Position numbers and translations under genes: made by a program
Shown here: positions 7,586 to 16,582 of the stretch, in pieces
Numbering within the stretch: the first letter of the stretch is position 1
How the letters are laid out: each line of letters starts with the position of its first letter
The notes under the pieces: generated by a model
Told to the model about the DNA's origin: nothing
What the model saw: only the letters and a program-made list of their open reading frames with translations
Database searches by the model: none
Origin: Scalindua sp964437425
GTDB lineage: Bacteria; Planctomycetota; Brocadiia; Brocadiales; Scalinduaceae
Length of the DNA stretch: 64,000 bases
Direction of reading: 5' to 3'
Assembly (NCBI GenBank): GCA_964437425.1
Contig: CAYTGO010000007.1
Span: 6,373 to 70,372, forward strand

Positions 7586-10113
7586 CTATTTAATCATAAT
7601 ATGTAAAAGCTCTCCTATCTTTGGAGAGTACTTTACGATAAGACCAGCAAACACAACTGAAACAATTGACATCAGCTTGATAAGGATGTTCAGTGCCGGA
7701 CCGGATGTATCCTTGAATGGATCTCCTACAGTATCACCAACAACGGCCGCTTTATGCGCGTCAGAACCCTTACCGCCATGCTGTCCTGTTTCAATATACT
7801 TTTTCGCATTGTCCCAGGCACCGCCGGCATTTGCCATAAAGATAGCCAAGAGGAATCCAGTTGACAATCCACCTGCCAGCAGACCCATACTTCCGGGAAC
7901 ACCTAAAATCAGTCCTACAACTATAGGAATAAATATTGCCAGTAAGGACGGAAGCATCATTTCCTTCTGAGCACCCTTTGTACTAATGGCAACACACGAC
8001 GCATAGTCAGGCTGACCGGTACCATCCAATATGCCAGTTATTTCCCTGAACTGTCGCCTTACTTCAGCTACCATCTGTGCCGCAGCTCTTCCGACTGCCT
8101 TCATAGTCAAAGCGCAGAAGACAAATGCGACCATGGATCCAATGAAAAACCCTACAAGGACCTTAGGGTTCATCAGCGTAACTTTGTAATAACTCATCAA
8201 GTCAGATATCTGCAGTGCTGTAGTATCTACCATACGGCCGGCTATTTCCACAGCATGGATACCTGTTCTTTCCATACCGATCTTAATTTCTTCAACAAAT
8301 ACAGCCAGCAATGCCATCGCGGTTAAAGCCGCAGAGCCGATTGCAAAACCTTTACCTGTAGCTGCTGTTGTATTTCCAAGCGAGTCAAGGGCATCTGTTC
8401 TTTCCCTGACTATTGGTTCCTGCTCACTCATCTCAGCATTACCACCGGCGTTATCAGCGATCGGGCCGTAAGCATCGGTGGCAAGTGTTATTCCGAGTGT
8501 TGACAACATACCTACTGCGGCAACAGCAATACCATAGAGCCCCATAGAGGTACTTGAAAATCCACCGGCAAACATAAAGCTCAACATAATAGCAACGGCA
8601 ATGGTAGTTACAGGAATTATGGTGGACATCATACCTGTAGCAAGACCATCTATAATCAGTGTGGCAGAACCTGTTTCTGCCTGGTCGGCAATGCCTTTTG
8701 TCGGGCCATGATCGGCTGAGGTAAAGTATTCTGTTCCTTTACCTATAANNNNNNNNNNNNNNNNNNNNNNNNNNNNNNNNNNNNNNNNNNNNNNNNNNNN
8801 NNNNNNNNNNNNNNNNNNNNNNNNNNNNNNNNNNNNNNNNNNNNNNNNCCTTTTGTCGGGCCATGATCGGCTGAGGTAAAGTATTCTGTTCCTTTACCTA
8901 TAATAATACCGGCAATCAAACCTGTAACAATTGAACCCCAAATCCCAAAATGTCCGGGAAGAAGATACTTAATGATTACCGCAGAAGCTATCACAATCAA
9001 AATCGAGCTCAGGTTTACTCCCTTTGACAGAGACTTGAGAAGGTCCTTCTGAGATGCGCCCTCTTTTGTTTTGATAACTTTGATACCAATAATAGAGAGA
9101 ACAGTTCCAATACCAGCAATACACATAGGTAATACAAGTCCCGCAACTCCAAGTCCACAGGCAACACCCAATGCCGCACTTGCAAGTATTGAAGAGTAGT
9201 AAGATTCATACAGATCGGCTCCCATCCCGGCCACATCACCAACGTTGTCACCAACATTGTCTGCTATAGTTGCAGGGTTTCTAGGATCATCTTCAGGAAT
9301 ACCGGCTTCTACCTTTCCTACCAGGTCAGCGCCAACATCGGCAGCCTTTGTAAATATGCCTCCTCCAACCCTTGCGAAGAGTGCCTGAAAGCTTGCTCCC
9401 ATACCAAAACATGGAAGTATTACAGCCATTTCAGTAAGGGAAACATCTGTATATTTTCGTAGAAAAAAGAACCAGACAGATACATCTAAAAGAGCCAGTC
9501 CAACAACGATCAAACCCATCACCGCACCACTTCTGAAAGCTATCTTCAATCCCTGGTCCAGCGATTTCTTTGCCCCTTCAGTTGTCCTCGCACTCGCGTT
9601 CGTCGCCATCTTCATTCCCAAGTAACCGGCAAGCCCGGACAGAAATCCACTTGTAAGAAAGGCAAACGGCACAAAACCGGATTGTATCTTTAACCCGAAT
9701 GATAGTATCGCAAGGGCGATAAACACAAATATGAAAAAGATAGCGACAACTTTGTATTGCTGTTTTAAATACGCGTAAGCGCCCTCCCGAACGTGCCCCG
9801 CGATCTCTACCATCTTCTTATCACCTTCGGGGAAGCCCATCACTTCTTTGTAGAATTTACGACAATAGAACAACGCGAAAACCGCACCAAGTGGTGCAAG
9901 CCACCAGAGTCTTGGTATTGATTTGTCGTGATAGGATGCTGCTCTCTCGGCTTTTTTAGCTGCTACTGAATCAGCACTGGTTTTTTCAAGCTGAGCCTTA
10001 CCCGCATGAGCACTCGATGTTGCAAATATTGCTCCCTGCGACAGAAACATTGTAAAAATTAATAATAAGATTACCTTACTCAGTAACCTATGCCGGAAAA
10101 ATTCTTTTACCAT
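7586..10113 (-). CDS. hppA: Membrane-bound ion-translocating pyrophosphatase, split by an assembly gap
   Basis: Pyrophosphatase coupling PPi hydrolysis to ion pumping across a membrane. Removing the 100 Ns and one copy of the flanking 55-base duplication restores one continuous frame of 790 aa. The PPi site is intact (GGGIFTKAADVGADLVGK, DDPRNPATIADNVGDNVGD, and the C-terminal GDPFKDTSGP motif). The GNTTAAT segment has Ala where K+-independent enzymes have Lys, so a K+-dependent enzyme is predicted; H+ versus Na+ specificity is not decided. About 65 extra N-terminal residues form a signal-peptide-like hydrophobic segment (ILLLIFTMFLSQGAIFATSSAHA). It is the last gene of a four-gene operon. 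Confidence 0.95.
8694..8903. other. Assembly gap with duplicated 55-base flanks
   Basis: Exactly 100 Ns (8749-8848) are flanked by the same 55 bases (8694-8748 and 8849-8903). Collapsing one copy and the Ns restores the hppA frame without any missing codon. This is a scaffolding artefact of two overlapping contigs, not a biological repeat. Confidence 0.95.
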
Positions 10114-10118
10114 TTAAT

Positions 10119-10943
10119 TCACCTTTCTGAACTTTCTTGTTCAAGTTCTAACATCTTCTCGTTAATCTTCTCTAAAAAACTCCCGGCTATTCCACCGGGA
10201 TCGTCCGGATGCCTCTCCAGATAGACATTCCATTCTTTAATTGACTCAGTTGCATACTCATAGGCCTCTTTCTGTTTACCATCTTTTTCAGCCTGTAGAG
10301 ATGCGTGCCACAGAATGTGACAAACAGTTCGCTCAATTACAATTCTTTTACGAAGCAACGAATTGTAATTTAAAGACTTTTTTACCCAGTAAAGCGATTG
10401 CCGGTAACTATTCTTGCCTGTCTCCTCTTTAAGATGTTCTCTGTAGTAATCGGCATATCTAAAACTTTTTGAATCGAATTTGTGAAAGTATATATAACCA
10501 ATCTCAAAGAGTAAATCACCATTTGTCGGATTTCTTAGAGCACCTTTTTCCGCAAAGTCCAATCCGGCCTTTATCCATCTCCATTTATTCTCCGGAGATT
10601 CCCATTCAAAAGCTATGTTATAGCACATATTCCATGCCTGGAATATCCATACAGCCGGGAAATGCGGCTGTAATTTTGCTATCATATTATTTATGGCTAA
10701 CAACTCATAGAACTTTTTCTCTTCATGCCTGGCGATACCACGAATCCACAGCAAATCAACCAGAACACCCCTGAAACTACCAAGAAGTACATTTGGTATA
10801 ACCTCTAAAGGGTCGAGGTTCGTATAGTTTGAATCAGGCCCTCTCCTTAAATAATCAATTCTGTATTGTAAAAAGAACAGTCCTGAAAGTATAAATATTA
10901 TTAATGGTATTAGAGCTAATTTTGGCAATGAGTACTTTTTCAT
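10119..10943 (-). CDS. Membrane-anchored TPR-like protein of unknown function
   Basis: A 274-residue protein with a single N-terminal membrane helix (LALIPLIIFILSGLFFLQY) and a large helical domain. The spacing of aromatic and alanine residues (AKLQPHFPAVWIFQAWNM, ALRNPTNGDLLFEIGYIYFHK, EAYEYATESIKEWNVYLERHPDDP) suggests three or four tetratricopeptide-like repeats used for protein binding. It lies 10 bases after the ABC permease gene and five bases before hppA, so it is probably cotranscribed with both. Its partner is not known. Confidence 0.7.
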   Translation of the reverse strand: MKKYSLPKLALIPLIIFILSGLFFLQYRIDYLRRGPDSNYTNLDPLEVIPNVLLGSFRGVLVDLLWIRGIARHEEKKFYELLAINNMIAKLQPHFPAVWIFQAWNMCYNIAFEWESPENKWRWIKAGLDFAEKGALRNPTNGDLLFEIGYIYFHKFDSKSFRYADYYREHLKEETGKNSYRQSLYWVKKSLNYNSLLRKRIVIERTVCHILWHASLQAEKDGKQKEAYEYATESIKEWNVYLERHPDDPGGIAGSFLEKINEKMLELEQESSER

Positions 10944-10953
10944 ACCAAATTCT

Positions 10954-12240
10954 TCAAGCGATCTCTTTTCTCTTAAAAACTAGAAACGATATTGGCAGGC
11001 AAACGAGTGCATACAAAACCGCGTAACCAAAACCCATAAATATTCTTTTACATGGAATATTTATACCATCAACAAAATATTTTCCTACACTGAAATATCT
11101 GAAATCAGGCAATATATAGCTTAATAATAGTATAGGCTTCTTTATAATATTATTAAGGTACACCAAGTAAACATTCGACTTCTGCATTACCTCGGATATT
11201 CCATGCTCATGTTCGCGCGTCTCGATAACATTGATAACTGTCGACAAATCACGCATAAAGTCGGTTATATTACCACAAAAGAAGATAAATAAACAGAAGA
11301 GAATATTAACGGGAAGAGAAAGAAAAGTAGACCCTAACACTGCAATTACCACTATTAAAAGGAATTGAGTAGATATTATTGTCAATCCTTTCAGGTAATT
11401 ACATCCGAAACCTTTTCCTCCCCAGAAAATCCTTAAGCTATCTGCGCGTATTCCTAAGAAATCACCAGAACTCTCCGGTGATACAACTATCGTCAACTCT
11501 TCACTTCCATCCAGGGATTTACCGTTAAGCCCCAATATGAGAGGCTTATTCTGCGATACTTCGATTGATTCGGTCTGCACCCTCGCTGAGTATGGATTAA
11601 TAATCTTAATTTTTACAGGAATTTTCCCGGTTGACCTTTTTTTGCCTTCTATAAGAAAGTCGGCCTCAATTGTCAGATCATCCTTTCTATCTTTAGACGA
11701 TAACCCCCTAAATTCCCATATCGAGGTTCCTTTTCCTCCTTCTATCCATGAAACATTCCCAATCTTTTTTGACGAATCCCCCGTTATCTGCAAATTAACA
11801 GGATTAAACTGTTTTCTGGCCAGAAGCACGCTACTACCTTGAGCGCTCTGTTTGAGGGCTGAATATCTGATCAACGCATAGCTTACACTGCCCATTATCA
11901 GCAGCAATACCCCGATTATGTAGGCAAAACCAATAATTTTCCCGAAAACAATATTGGCTCGCTGAACAGGTTTTGCAGTTATCGTACAAAGAATCTTATT
12001 GTCTATGTCAGTCGGAATAGACGAAGCGGAGAGTAGAATCGCTGCCAGTGTACCAAAAAAGGTAATGGAACGGAAGCACATAGACTCAACGATCTTTATT
12101 TTTTCTCTTCCATCACCAACAACCGGCATGAAAACGGAACAGCAGATCGTAACTACACCAAGAGTAATAAAAATAAATAATATCTTGTTTCTAACTGCTT
12201 CCTTAAACGTCTGTTTTGCTATTACTAATATTTGCTGCAT
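10954..12240 (-). CDS. ABC-2 type transporter permease
   Basis: Membrane subunit of an ABC exporter, 428 aa. It begins with a helix near residues 20-40, a second pair near 60-120, then about 170 extracytoplasmic residues (roughly 125-290) rich in beta-strand sequence, and a final set of helices ending at FKRKEIA. The opening (ILVIAKQTFKEAVRNKILFIF) is typical of ABC-2/NosY-like permeases. It overlaps the ATPase gene upstream by 38 bases. The substrate is unknown. Confidence 0.85.
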   Translation of the reverse strand: MQQILVIAKQTFKEAVRNKILFIFITLGVVTICCSVFMPVVGDGREKIKIVESMCFRSITFFGTLAAILLSASSIPTDIDNKILCTITAKPVQRANIVFGKIIGFAYIIGVLLLIMGSVSYALIRYSALKQSAQGSSVLLARKQFNPVNLQITGDSSKKIGNVSWIEGGKGTSIWEFRGLSSKDRKDDLTIEADFLIEGKKRSTGKIPVKIKIINPYSARVQTESIEVSQNKPLILGLNGKSLDGSEELTIVVSPESSGDFLGIRADSLRIFWGGKGFGCNYLKGLTIISTQFLLIVVIAVLGSTFLSLPVNILFCLFIFFCGNITDFMRDLSTVINVIETREHEHGISEVMQKSNVYLVYLNNIIKKPILLLSYILPDFRYFSVGKYFVDGINIPCKRIFMGFGYAVLYALVCLPISFLVFKRKEIA

Positions 12241-13075
12241 AGATTTTTAAGAACAAGTCTTCAAGCGTTCCGGAAGAATTTTTGATTGATACAACTTCGC
12301 CCTGTTTTTCCTGTATAAATCTCTCGACTTCCTTTAGAGTCTCTTTTGAGAGGTTGCGAATCAGCAGTTCAACAATATCTTTATTAGCAAGTAATTCGTC
12401 AATTGTACCTGATATCTGGAGTTCACCTTTATCGATTATTGCAACTCTATCACAGATATCCTGTACATCTGACAAAAGATGTGAACACAAAAGAACTGTT
12501 TTTCCCTGGGATTTTAACTCAAGGATTAAGTCCTTTGTTTCTCTGGTGCCGATAGGATCAAGCCCGCTGGTTGGTTCATCGAGAATAATTAAGTCAGGAT
12601 CATTTATCAGTGCCTGTGCAATGCCAATTCTCCTTAACATTCCTTTGGAATATTGTTTAAGATGCCTTTTTCTTGCGGATTCCAGTCCTACTCGCTTTAA
12701 GAGCCTGTTTGCCCTTAATTTCCTCTCTTTTCCCGGTATCCTGAATAACTGGCCATAAAAGTCTAGTATTTCATCTGCATTGAGAAACCGGTAAAAGCAG
12801 GATTCTTCCGGCAGAAAACCGATTCTGCTCTTTACAGCCACATCATCTGTTGCTTTTCCTAAAACATATGCCCTACCTTCAGTTGGAAAAAGCAATCCTA
12901 AGAGAAGTTTTAACGTGGTTGTTTTGCCGGAACCATTTGGGCCAAGCAAGCCAAAGATTTCGCCTTTCCTAATGGCTATATTTAATTTGTTAAGAGCTAA
13001 TACCTTTTTGCGCCCAAAAAAGCTTCTATACGCCTTTGTCAAATCCTCTGTTTTTATGGCAATATCGTCACTCAA
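12203..13075 (-). CDS. ABC transporter ATP-binding protein (ABC-2 exporter class)
   Basis: Cytoplasmic ATPase of 290 aa. Walker A is GPNGSGKT (about residue 45), the signature region is YSKGMLRRIG, Walker B is LIILDEPT, followed by SGLDP and the switch histidine (LCSHLL). The C-terminal 70 residues are the usual extension of exporters of the CcmA/NatA type. It is the first gene of an apparent operon running through the permease, the TPR-like protein and hppA. Substrate cannot be deduced. Confidence 0.93.
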   Translation of the reverse strand: MSDDIAIKTEDLTKAYRSFFGRKKVLALNKLNIAIRKGEIFGLLGPNGSGKTTTLKLLLGLLFPTEGRAYVLGKATDDVAVKSRIGFLPEESCFYRFLNADEILDFYGQLFRIPGKERKLRANRLLKRVGLESARKRHLKQYSKGMLRRIGIAQALINDPDLIILDEPTSGLDPIGTRETKDLILELKSQGKTVLLCSHLLSDVQDICDRVAIIDKGELQISGTIDELLANKDIVELLIRNLSKETLKEVERFIQEKQGEVVSIKNSSGTLEDLFLKIYAANISNSKTDV

Positions 13076-13413
13076 TTTCCAGGCCCTTCCTGGTAATAAA
13101 ACAGTTGTCTACAGCAAATAACATTATTTATACAAAGAACACACTCATTTTTCGCTAAGTCTGCAAAAATACACAATTTAGCACAAAAGTCAAGCGAAAT
13201 ATCACTGTATAATTGAAGGTATCAGACGTATTAACTCAAAACGAATAAAGCAATCATAAATACTTGCTACTTAGGCACTAAGGCACCAATCACAGGGATT
13301 TTAACCATGGATGTCTTTGTGACAGACACATCGTTCACACAATTACTAAAATCTGGAAGACGGGAACTGAATTAGCCAAATTGTTGTATATAATGGCAAG
13401 GAGGAATTAAATA
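13076..13413. other. Divergent intergenic region
   Basis: This 338-base AT-rich stretch separates the ABC-exporter/hppA operon (minus) from the zinc-ribbon gene (plus), so it must hold both promoters. A TATAAT occurs at 13389-13394, but it is too close to the Shine-Dalgarno of the plus gene to be a certain -10. A short repeat-like TAGGCACTAAGGCACCAA lies at 13272-13289. Nothing else was recognised. Confidence 0.5.
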
Positions 13414-13674
13414 ATGAAGAGTATTTCCAACTACTCAAAACCAAATAAATTAAAAAGCACTAGCAAGGAAGCTGGTACTAACGTGATCAGTTCAAAGCAA
13501 AAGAGAGTTTGTTTAAAATGCGGAGAGAAGTTTCCCAGCAAGGGCCCTTTCAACCGTGTGTGCGATAAGTGTAGCTCAATGAATGAAAGAGTTGCTAACA
13601 GTACATACGCTGTAAGGGAAAGCTCTCCTTCTGAGTCAAGTACTGTGGAAAAACGATTTTATGGATTTAATTAA
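13414..13674 (+). CDS. Small zinc-ribbon protein of unknown function
   Basis: An 86-residue basic, serine- and lysine-rich protein with one predicted zinc site: C33-L-K-C36 and C50-D-K-C53 separated by 13 residues containing GEKFPSKGPFNRV. The flanks look disordered. A strong Shine-Dalgarno (AAGGAGG) lies nine bases before the ATG. The ribbon resembles those of nucleic-acid-binding or regulatory proteins, but I do not recognise the family and no function is claimed. A long-stem hairpin with a T run follows the gene. Confidence 0.7.
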   Translation: MKSISNYSKPNKLKSTSKEAGTNVISSKQKRVCLKCGEKFPSKGPFNRVCDKCSSMNERVANSTYAVRESSPSESSTVEKRFYGFN

Positions 13675-13712
13675 TCGTTTACTCCTCAAGCGTTTGACAA
13701 GTATCATCCCGG

Positions 13713-13823
13713 CAGGTTGTTCGAGACTAGATGAGCGCAAAAAACTTATGTATATCTATTAACCCCCTTTCTTTTATTAATAGGTTAGTTTAAAATCTAC
13801 TCTCTCGGGCAACCTGTTTTTTT
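13713..13823 (+). terminator. Long-stem terminator or candidate small RNA
   Basis: A 14-base-pair stem (13713-13726 with 13803-13816, two G-U pairs) closes a 76-base interior that holds its own 7-base-pair hairpin (CTATTAA / TTAATAG) and is followed directly by seven T residues. It sits 39 bases after the zinc-ribbon gene. It could be that gene's terminator, but the nested structure and size (about 110 bases) also fit a small RNA. No TATAAT-like -10 was found upstream; a TTGACA at 13694-13699 has no partner at normal spacing. Confidence 0.45.
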
Positions 13824-13903
13824 CTTATCCATGCCTGACTTTTTGTACGCTCTACAGAGAAACATACAAATGTCAAACCACCGAGTTTTTCAGCTTCCAT
13901 TTG

Positions 13904-14302
13904 TTAAATAATCTTATTATTTACAACATCCCGGTTTTTCAAACCATCCTTCACGTTGCTGAAGCAAAGCAGGTACGAAACTTCATTGCCTATATTTTCT
14001 ATAGCATGTGTAACATCTGGAGGAATAACAAACAATAACTTCTCATTACTCTCTAATATTCTTTCCTCTTTCTCCTTTGTATTATTATCTTCAACCAGTG
14101 CCCTGCAAGTGCTTCCTATGATAAGAATATTTTCAGTCTTGTTAACATGATAATGGTTTCCCCTTATCGCTCCCGGCTTCATACTCACCATATGAATGTC
14201 ACTTATTATACCTTTTTCTATGTCATCATCTGAAATCGGTTTTATGCACCAACCACGATCATCCTGATAAAACTCAATTTCCTTAACCTGAATAATTCCC
14301 AT
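13904..14302 (-). CDS. Cupin-domain protein, WxcM/FdtA-like
   Basis: A 132-residue cupin. The metal-type motif region reads GNHYHVNKTENILIIGSTCRALVED and the second motif IPPDVTHAIENIGNEVSYLLCFSN. This layout is that of the sugar-nucleotide isomerase/WxcM-like group and of capsule-associated cupins, more than of dioxygenases. GGGGGAG lies eight bases before the chosen ATG at 14302; a TTG two codons upstream is less likely. It sits next to dinB without sugar-nucleotide genes, so the substrate stays open. Confidence 0.7.
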   Translation of the reverse strand: MGIIQVKEIEFYQDDRGWCIKPISDDDIEKGIISDIHMVSMKPGAIRGNHYHVNKTENILIIGSTCRALVEDNNTKEKEERILESNEKLLFVIPPDVTHAIENIGNEVSYLLCFSNVKDGLKNRDVVNNKII

Positions 14303-14329
14303 ATACAATCTCCCCCTTTTCGCCAGCCA

Positions 14330-15553
14330 TTAATAATTTACATTCCTGATACCTGCAGGTCTCCATGCGGGAGCGATAACCCCCTTATGTGAATACCTGT
14401 CAAGAAGTCTTGCCTGTGTTATACTGAACTCACCGTATCTGTCATTTATCTTATCCATAGCCTTCAAGACAGATATTCTATCCCTGTCCTTCTTGAAAAG
14501 GGGTATTTGACAGTAATTCGTTACCAGGTTTGAAACACTTATACCCAGTAATCGTACTGTATATTTAAGCCTTATCATTTTTACTATATCTAGTGCGACA
14601 AGGTATATATCAAATCCATCATTTATATATTCTTTGACGGTACACCTTTTTGTAAATGTTTGGAAATTCGAATACCTCAAGGTCATGGCTACTGTCCTGC
14701 CGAAATAGTGTCCACGGCGCAATCGCCTCCCCACCATTTCAGAAAGCTGCAACAGGTATCTTTCCATCTCTTCACCGTTACTTATATTTCTCTCAAGGGT
14801 CATACTGTGGCCGACCGATTTTGCATCCGGTGTATCCTCAATAGGAACTACAGGACTTTCATCTATTCCCAGACCCATCTTATGAAGTTTGTTACCAATA
14901 ACACCAAATTTATTTACCAACTCCTTTACCGGAAATCTTCTCAATTCCCCACACGTCTTGATACCCATCGCTTCAAGGTGCATTTCCAGTCGCGACCCAA
15001 TTCCACAGAGCTCACCCACCGGCAATCTCTCAAGGATTTCAGAAACAGCCCCGGGATGTATTGTAGTAAAACCATCCGGTTTCTGCATATTACCGGCCAG
15101 TTTTGCCAGCAACTTGTTAGGGCCGACACCAATAGAGCAAGTAAGCCCGAAACCCTTCAGGATTTTCCTCTTAATCCGCATGGCAATATCTTCCGGTTTA
15201 CCAAAAAGAGAGAGAGATCCTGTTATATCGAGAAATGCCTCGTCAACTGAATATACCTCCACCAACGGTGTATAGTCCCCGTAGAGTTTGACAAGGTGCG
15301 TACATGTATCTGTATACTTTTTATTATTACCTGCAACAAATATTATCTCAGGACAGAGCTTCTTTGCCTCCGGCACTGTCATACCAACCTTAACACCATA
15401 AGCCCTGGCCTCATATGAAGAGGTGGTAATGACAGTCCTTTGCTGTGCACCAATAACGGCAACAGGCTTACCCCTGAGTGAAGGTTTAGACTGCTGCTCC
15501 ACAGAGGCAAAAAAGGCATTCATATCTACGTGCATTATTGTTCTGTTATCCAT
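14330..15553 (-). CDS. dinB: DNA polymerase IV (Y-family)
   Basis: Error-prone translesion polymerase, 407 aa. Catalytic acids are visible in MHVDMNAFFASVEQ (first Asp at residue 10) and YSVDEAFLD. The steric-gate aromatic (FF), the fingers motif (SSYEARAYGVKVGM) and a helix-hairpin-helix (LPVGELCGIGSRL) are present, followed by a little-finger domain. The C-terminus lacks a clear beta-clamp motif. It is the last gene of a LexA-controlled cassette, 30 bases after the small upstream gene. Confidence 0.95.
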   Translation of the reverse strand: MDNRTIMHVDMNAFFASVEQQSKPSLRGKPVAVIGAQQRTVITTSSYEARAYGVKVGMTVPEAKKLCPEIIFVAGNNKKYTDTCTHLVKLYGDYTPLVEVYSVDEAFLDITGSLSLFGKPEDIAMRIKRKILKGFGLTCSIGVGPNKLLAKLAGNMQKPDGFTTIHPGAVSEILERLPVGELCGIGSRLEMHLEAMGIKTCGELRRFPVKELVNKFGVIGNKLHKMGLGIDESPVVPIEDTPDAKSVGHSMTLERNISNGEEMERYLLQLSEMVGRRLRRGHYFGRTVAMTLRYSNFQTFTKRCTVKEYINDGFDIYLVALDIVKMIRLKYTVRLLGISVSNLVTNYCQIPLFKKDRDRISVLKAMDKINDRYGEFSITQARLLDRYSHKGVIAPAWRPAGIRNVNY

Positions 15554-15583
15554 AATTTTAGTTCACTTTTAACTTAGTTGCAG

Positions 15584-15847
15584 CTACCCTTCCACCTCCA
15601 CAGCCATAAGCGTCCATACCATAGTTTCAGCATTGTAGGCAATTTCATACAGATCCTGGCCGTCTGTAACGGAAAAATGATGAACAGACGCACTGCCCTC
15701 TTTACCTGTCCATGTATACGTTACCTCCTTGATGCGATACTGTCTCTCTTTCCATATAAACCACACCGGTTTTATCTTCTTCCCGCCAATACAATCAGCG
15801 CCAAAAACCACTCCTGCTCTTATAGGTTCGCCTATTTCCGTAATCAT
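15584..15847 (-). CDS. Small SOS-cassette protein, unknown function
   Basis: An 87-residue protein with beta-rich sequence and many aromatics (VWFIWKERQYRIKEVTYTW, YNAETMVWTLMAVE). It resembles the small proteins of unknown function encoded between lexA and Y-family polymerase genes in other bacteria (DUF6504-like, low certainty). It starts two bases after lexA ends, so it belongs to the SOS transcript. The conserved position suggests a role in translesion synthesis, which is inference only. Confidence 0.65.
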   Translation of the reverse strand: MITEIGEPIRAGVVFGADCIGGKKIKPVWFIWKERQYRIKEVTYTWTGKEGSASVHHFSVTDGQDLYEIAYNAETMVWTLMAVEVEG

Positions 15848-15849
15848 AT

Positions 15850-16470
15850 CTATTTAATCTGTCTTAATACTGTAACAACCTTCCCGGCTATCATCATCTC
15901 ATGAGCCTGATCTTCTCTAATAATTATAGGCTTCATAGTTGAATTAGCCGGTTCCAGATAAATGCTATTACCTCTCCTGAAAAACTTCTTAACTGTCGCC
16001 TCGTCATTTATGATGGCAACTACGATATCTCCATTCTCCGCGGTTTGCTGTGATTTAACCAATACGAAGTCACCATCCTGAATGTGAGCATCTATCATAC
16101 TGTCCCCTTCCACCCTGAGAAAAAAGGTCTCATCCCAACAGGCCATCGATTCGTCTATGGCCAGATGCCCCGTAATATCTTCAACTGCAAGGTGAGGCGC
16201 ACCAGCCCTGACCCTTCCGACTACAGGTATCAGCTTTGCCTGGCTTTCGGGTGTTTCCGCACACACTTCGATTGCCCTCGGGCTGTTTGGTATTCTCTTT
16301 ATGTAGCCCTTACGTTCAAGTATATCCAGATACTTCTTTACACTGTTGGTACTCGCCAGTTTAAGGTGATATACCATCTCCCTAATAGTAGGCGGATATC
16401 CATTTTCCCGGATATACTTCGTCAAGAATGACAGAAAATTATGTTGTTTCTTTGTAAGTTTAGCTTTCAT
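15850..16470 (-). CDS. lexA: LexA repressor
   Basis: SOS repressor/autoprotease, 206 aa. The N-terminal winged helix (TIREMVYHLKLASTNSVKKYLDILERKGYI) binds the operator; the C-terminal S24 peptidase domain has the self-cleavage bond A89-G90 (VRAGAP), catalytic S124 (EGDSMID) and K161 (EATVKKF). It heads a three-gene cassette with a small unknown gene and dinB. An excellent sigma-70 promoter and a near-palindromic operator lie directly upstream, showing autoregulation. Confidence 0.97.
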   Translation of the reverse strand: MKAKLTKKQHNFLSFLTKYIRENGYPPTIREMVYHLKLASTNSVKKYLDILERKGYIKRIPNSPRAIEVCAETPESQAKLIPVVGRVRAGAPHLAVEDITGHLAIDESMACWDETFFLRVEGDSMIDAHIQDGDFVLVKSQQTAENGDIVVAIINDEATVKKFFRRGNSIYLEPANSTMKPIIIREDQAHEMMIAGKVVTVLRQIK

Positions 16471-16472
16471 AA

Positions 16473-16523
16473 TTAGGTAAACACCTGTTCACCTAATATA
16501 TTATCCAGCTTTATATCTGTCAA
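16473..16523 (-). promoter_or_regulatory. lexA promoter and LexA operator (SOS box)
   Basis: The minus strand reads a perfect -35 TTGACA (16518-16523), a 17-base spacer, -10 TATATT (16495-16500) and an overlapping 24-base imperfect palindrome (16473-16496) with arms TTAGGTGAACA and TGTTTACCTAA (10 of 11 positions matching). The core GAACAGGTGTTT follows the Gram-positive type SOS box (GAAC-N4-GTTC-like) rather than the enterobacterial CTGT-N8-ACAG. Bound LexA would cover the -10 and the start of transcription. Confidence 0.85.
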
Positions 16524-16582
16524 GGATTAAGTTTCTGGCACCCTCGAAGATTTTTGCAGAACAGCGGAAAGGCTTTCTTGTT

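Noticed and set aside
8694..8903. Biological direct repeat or insertion at the N run in hppA
   Set aside because: Identical 55-base copies around exactly 100 Ns, seen twice in the window, point to a scaffolding artefact.
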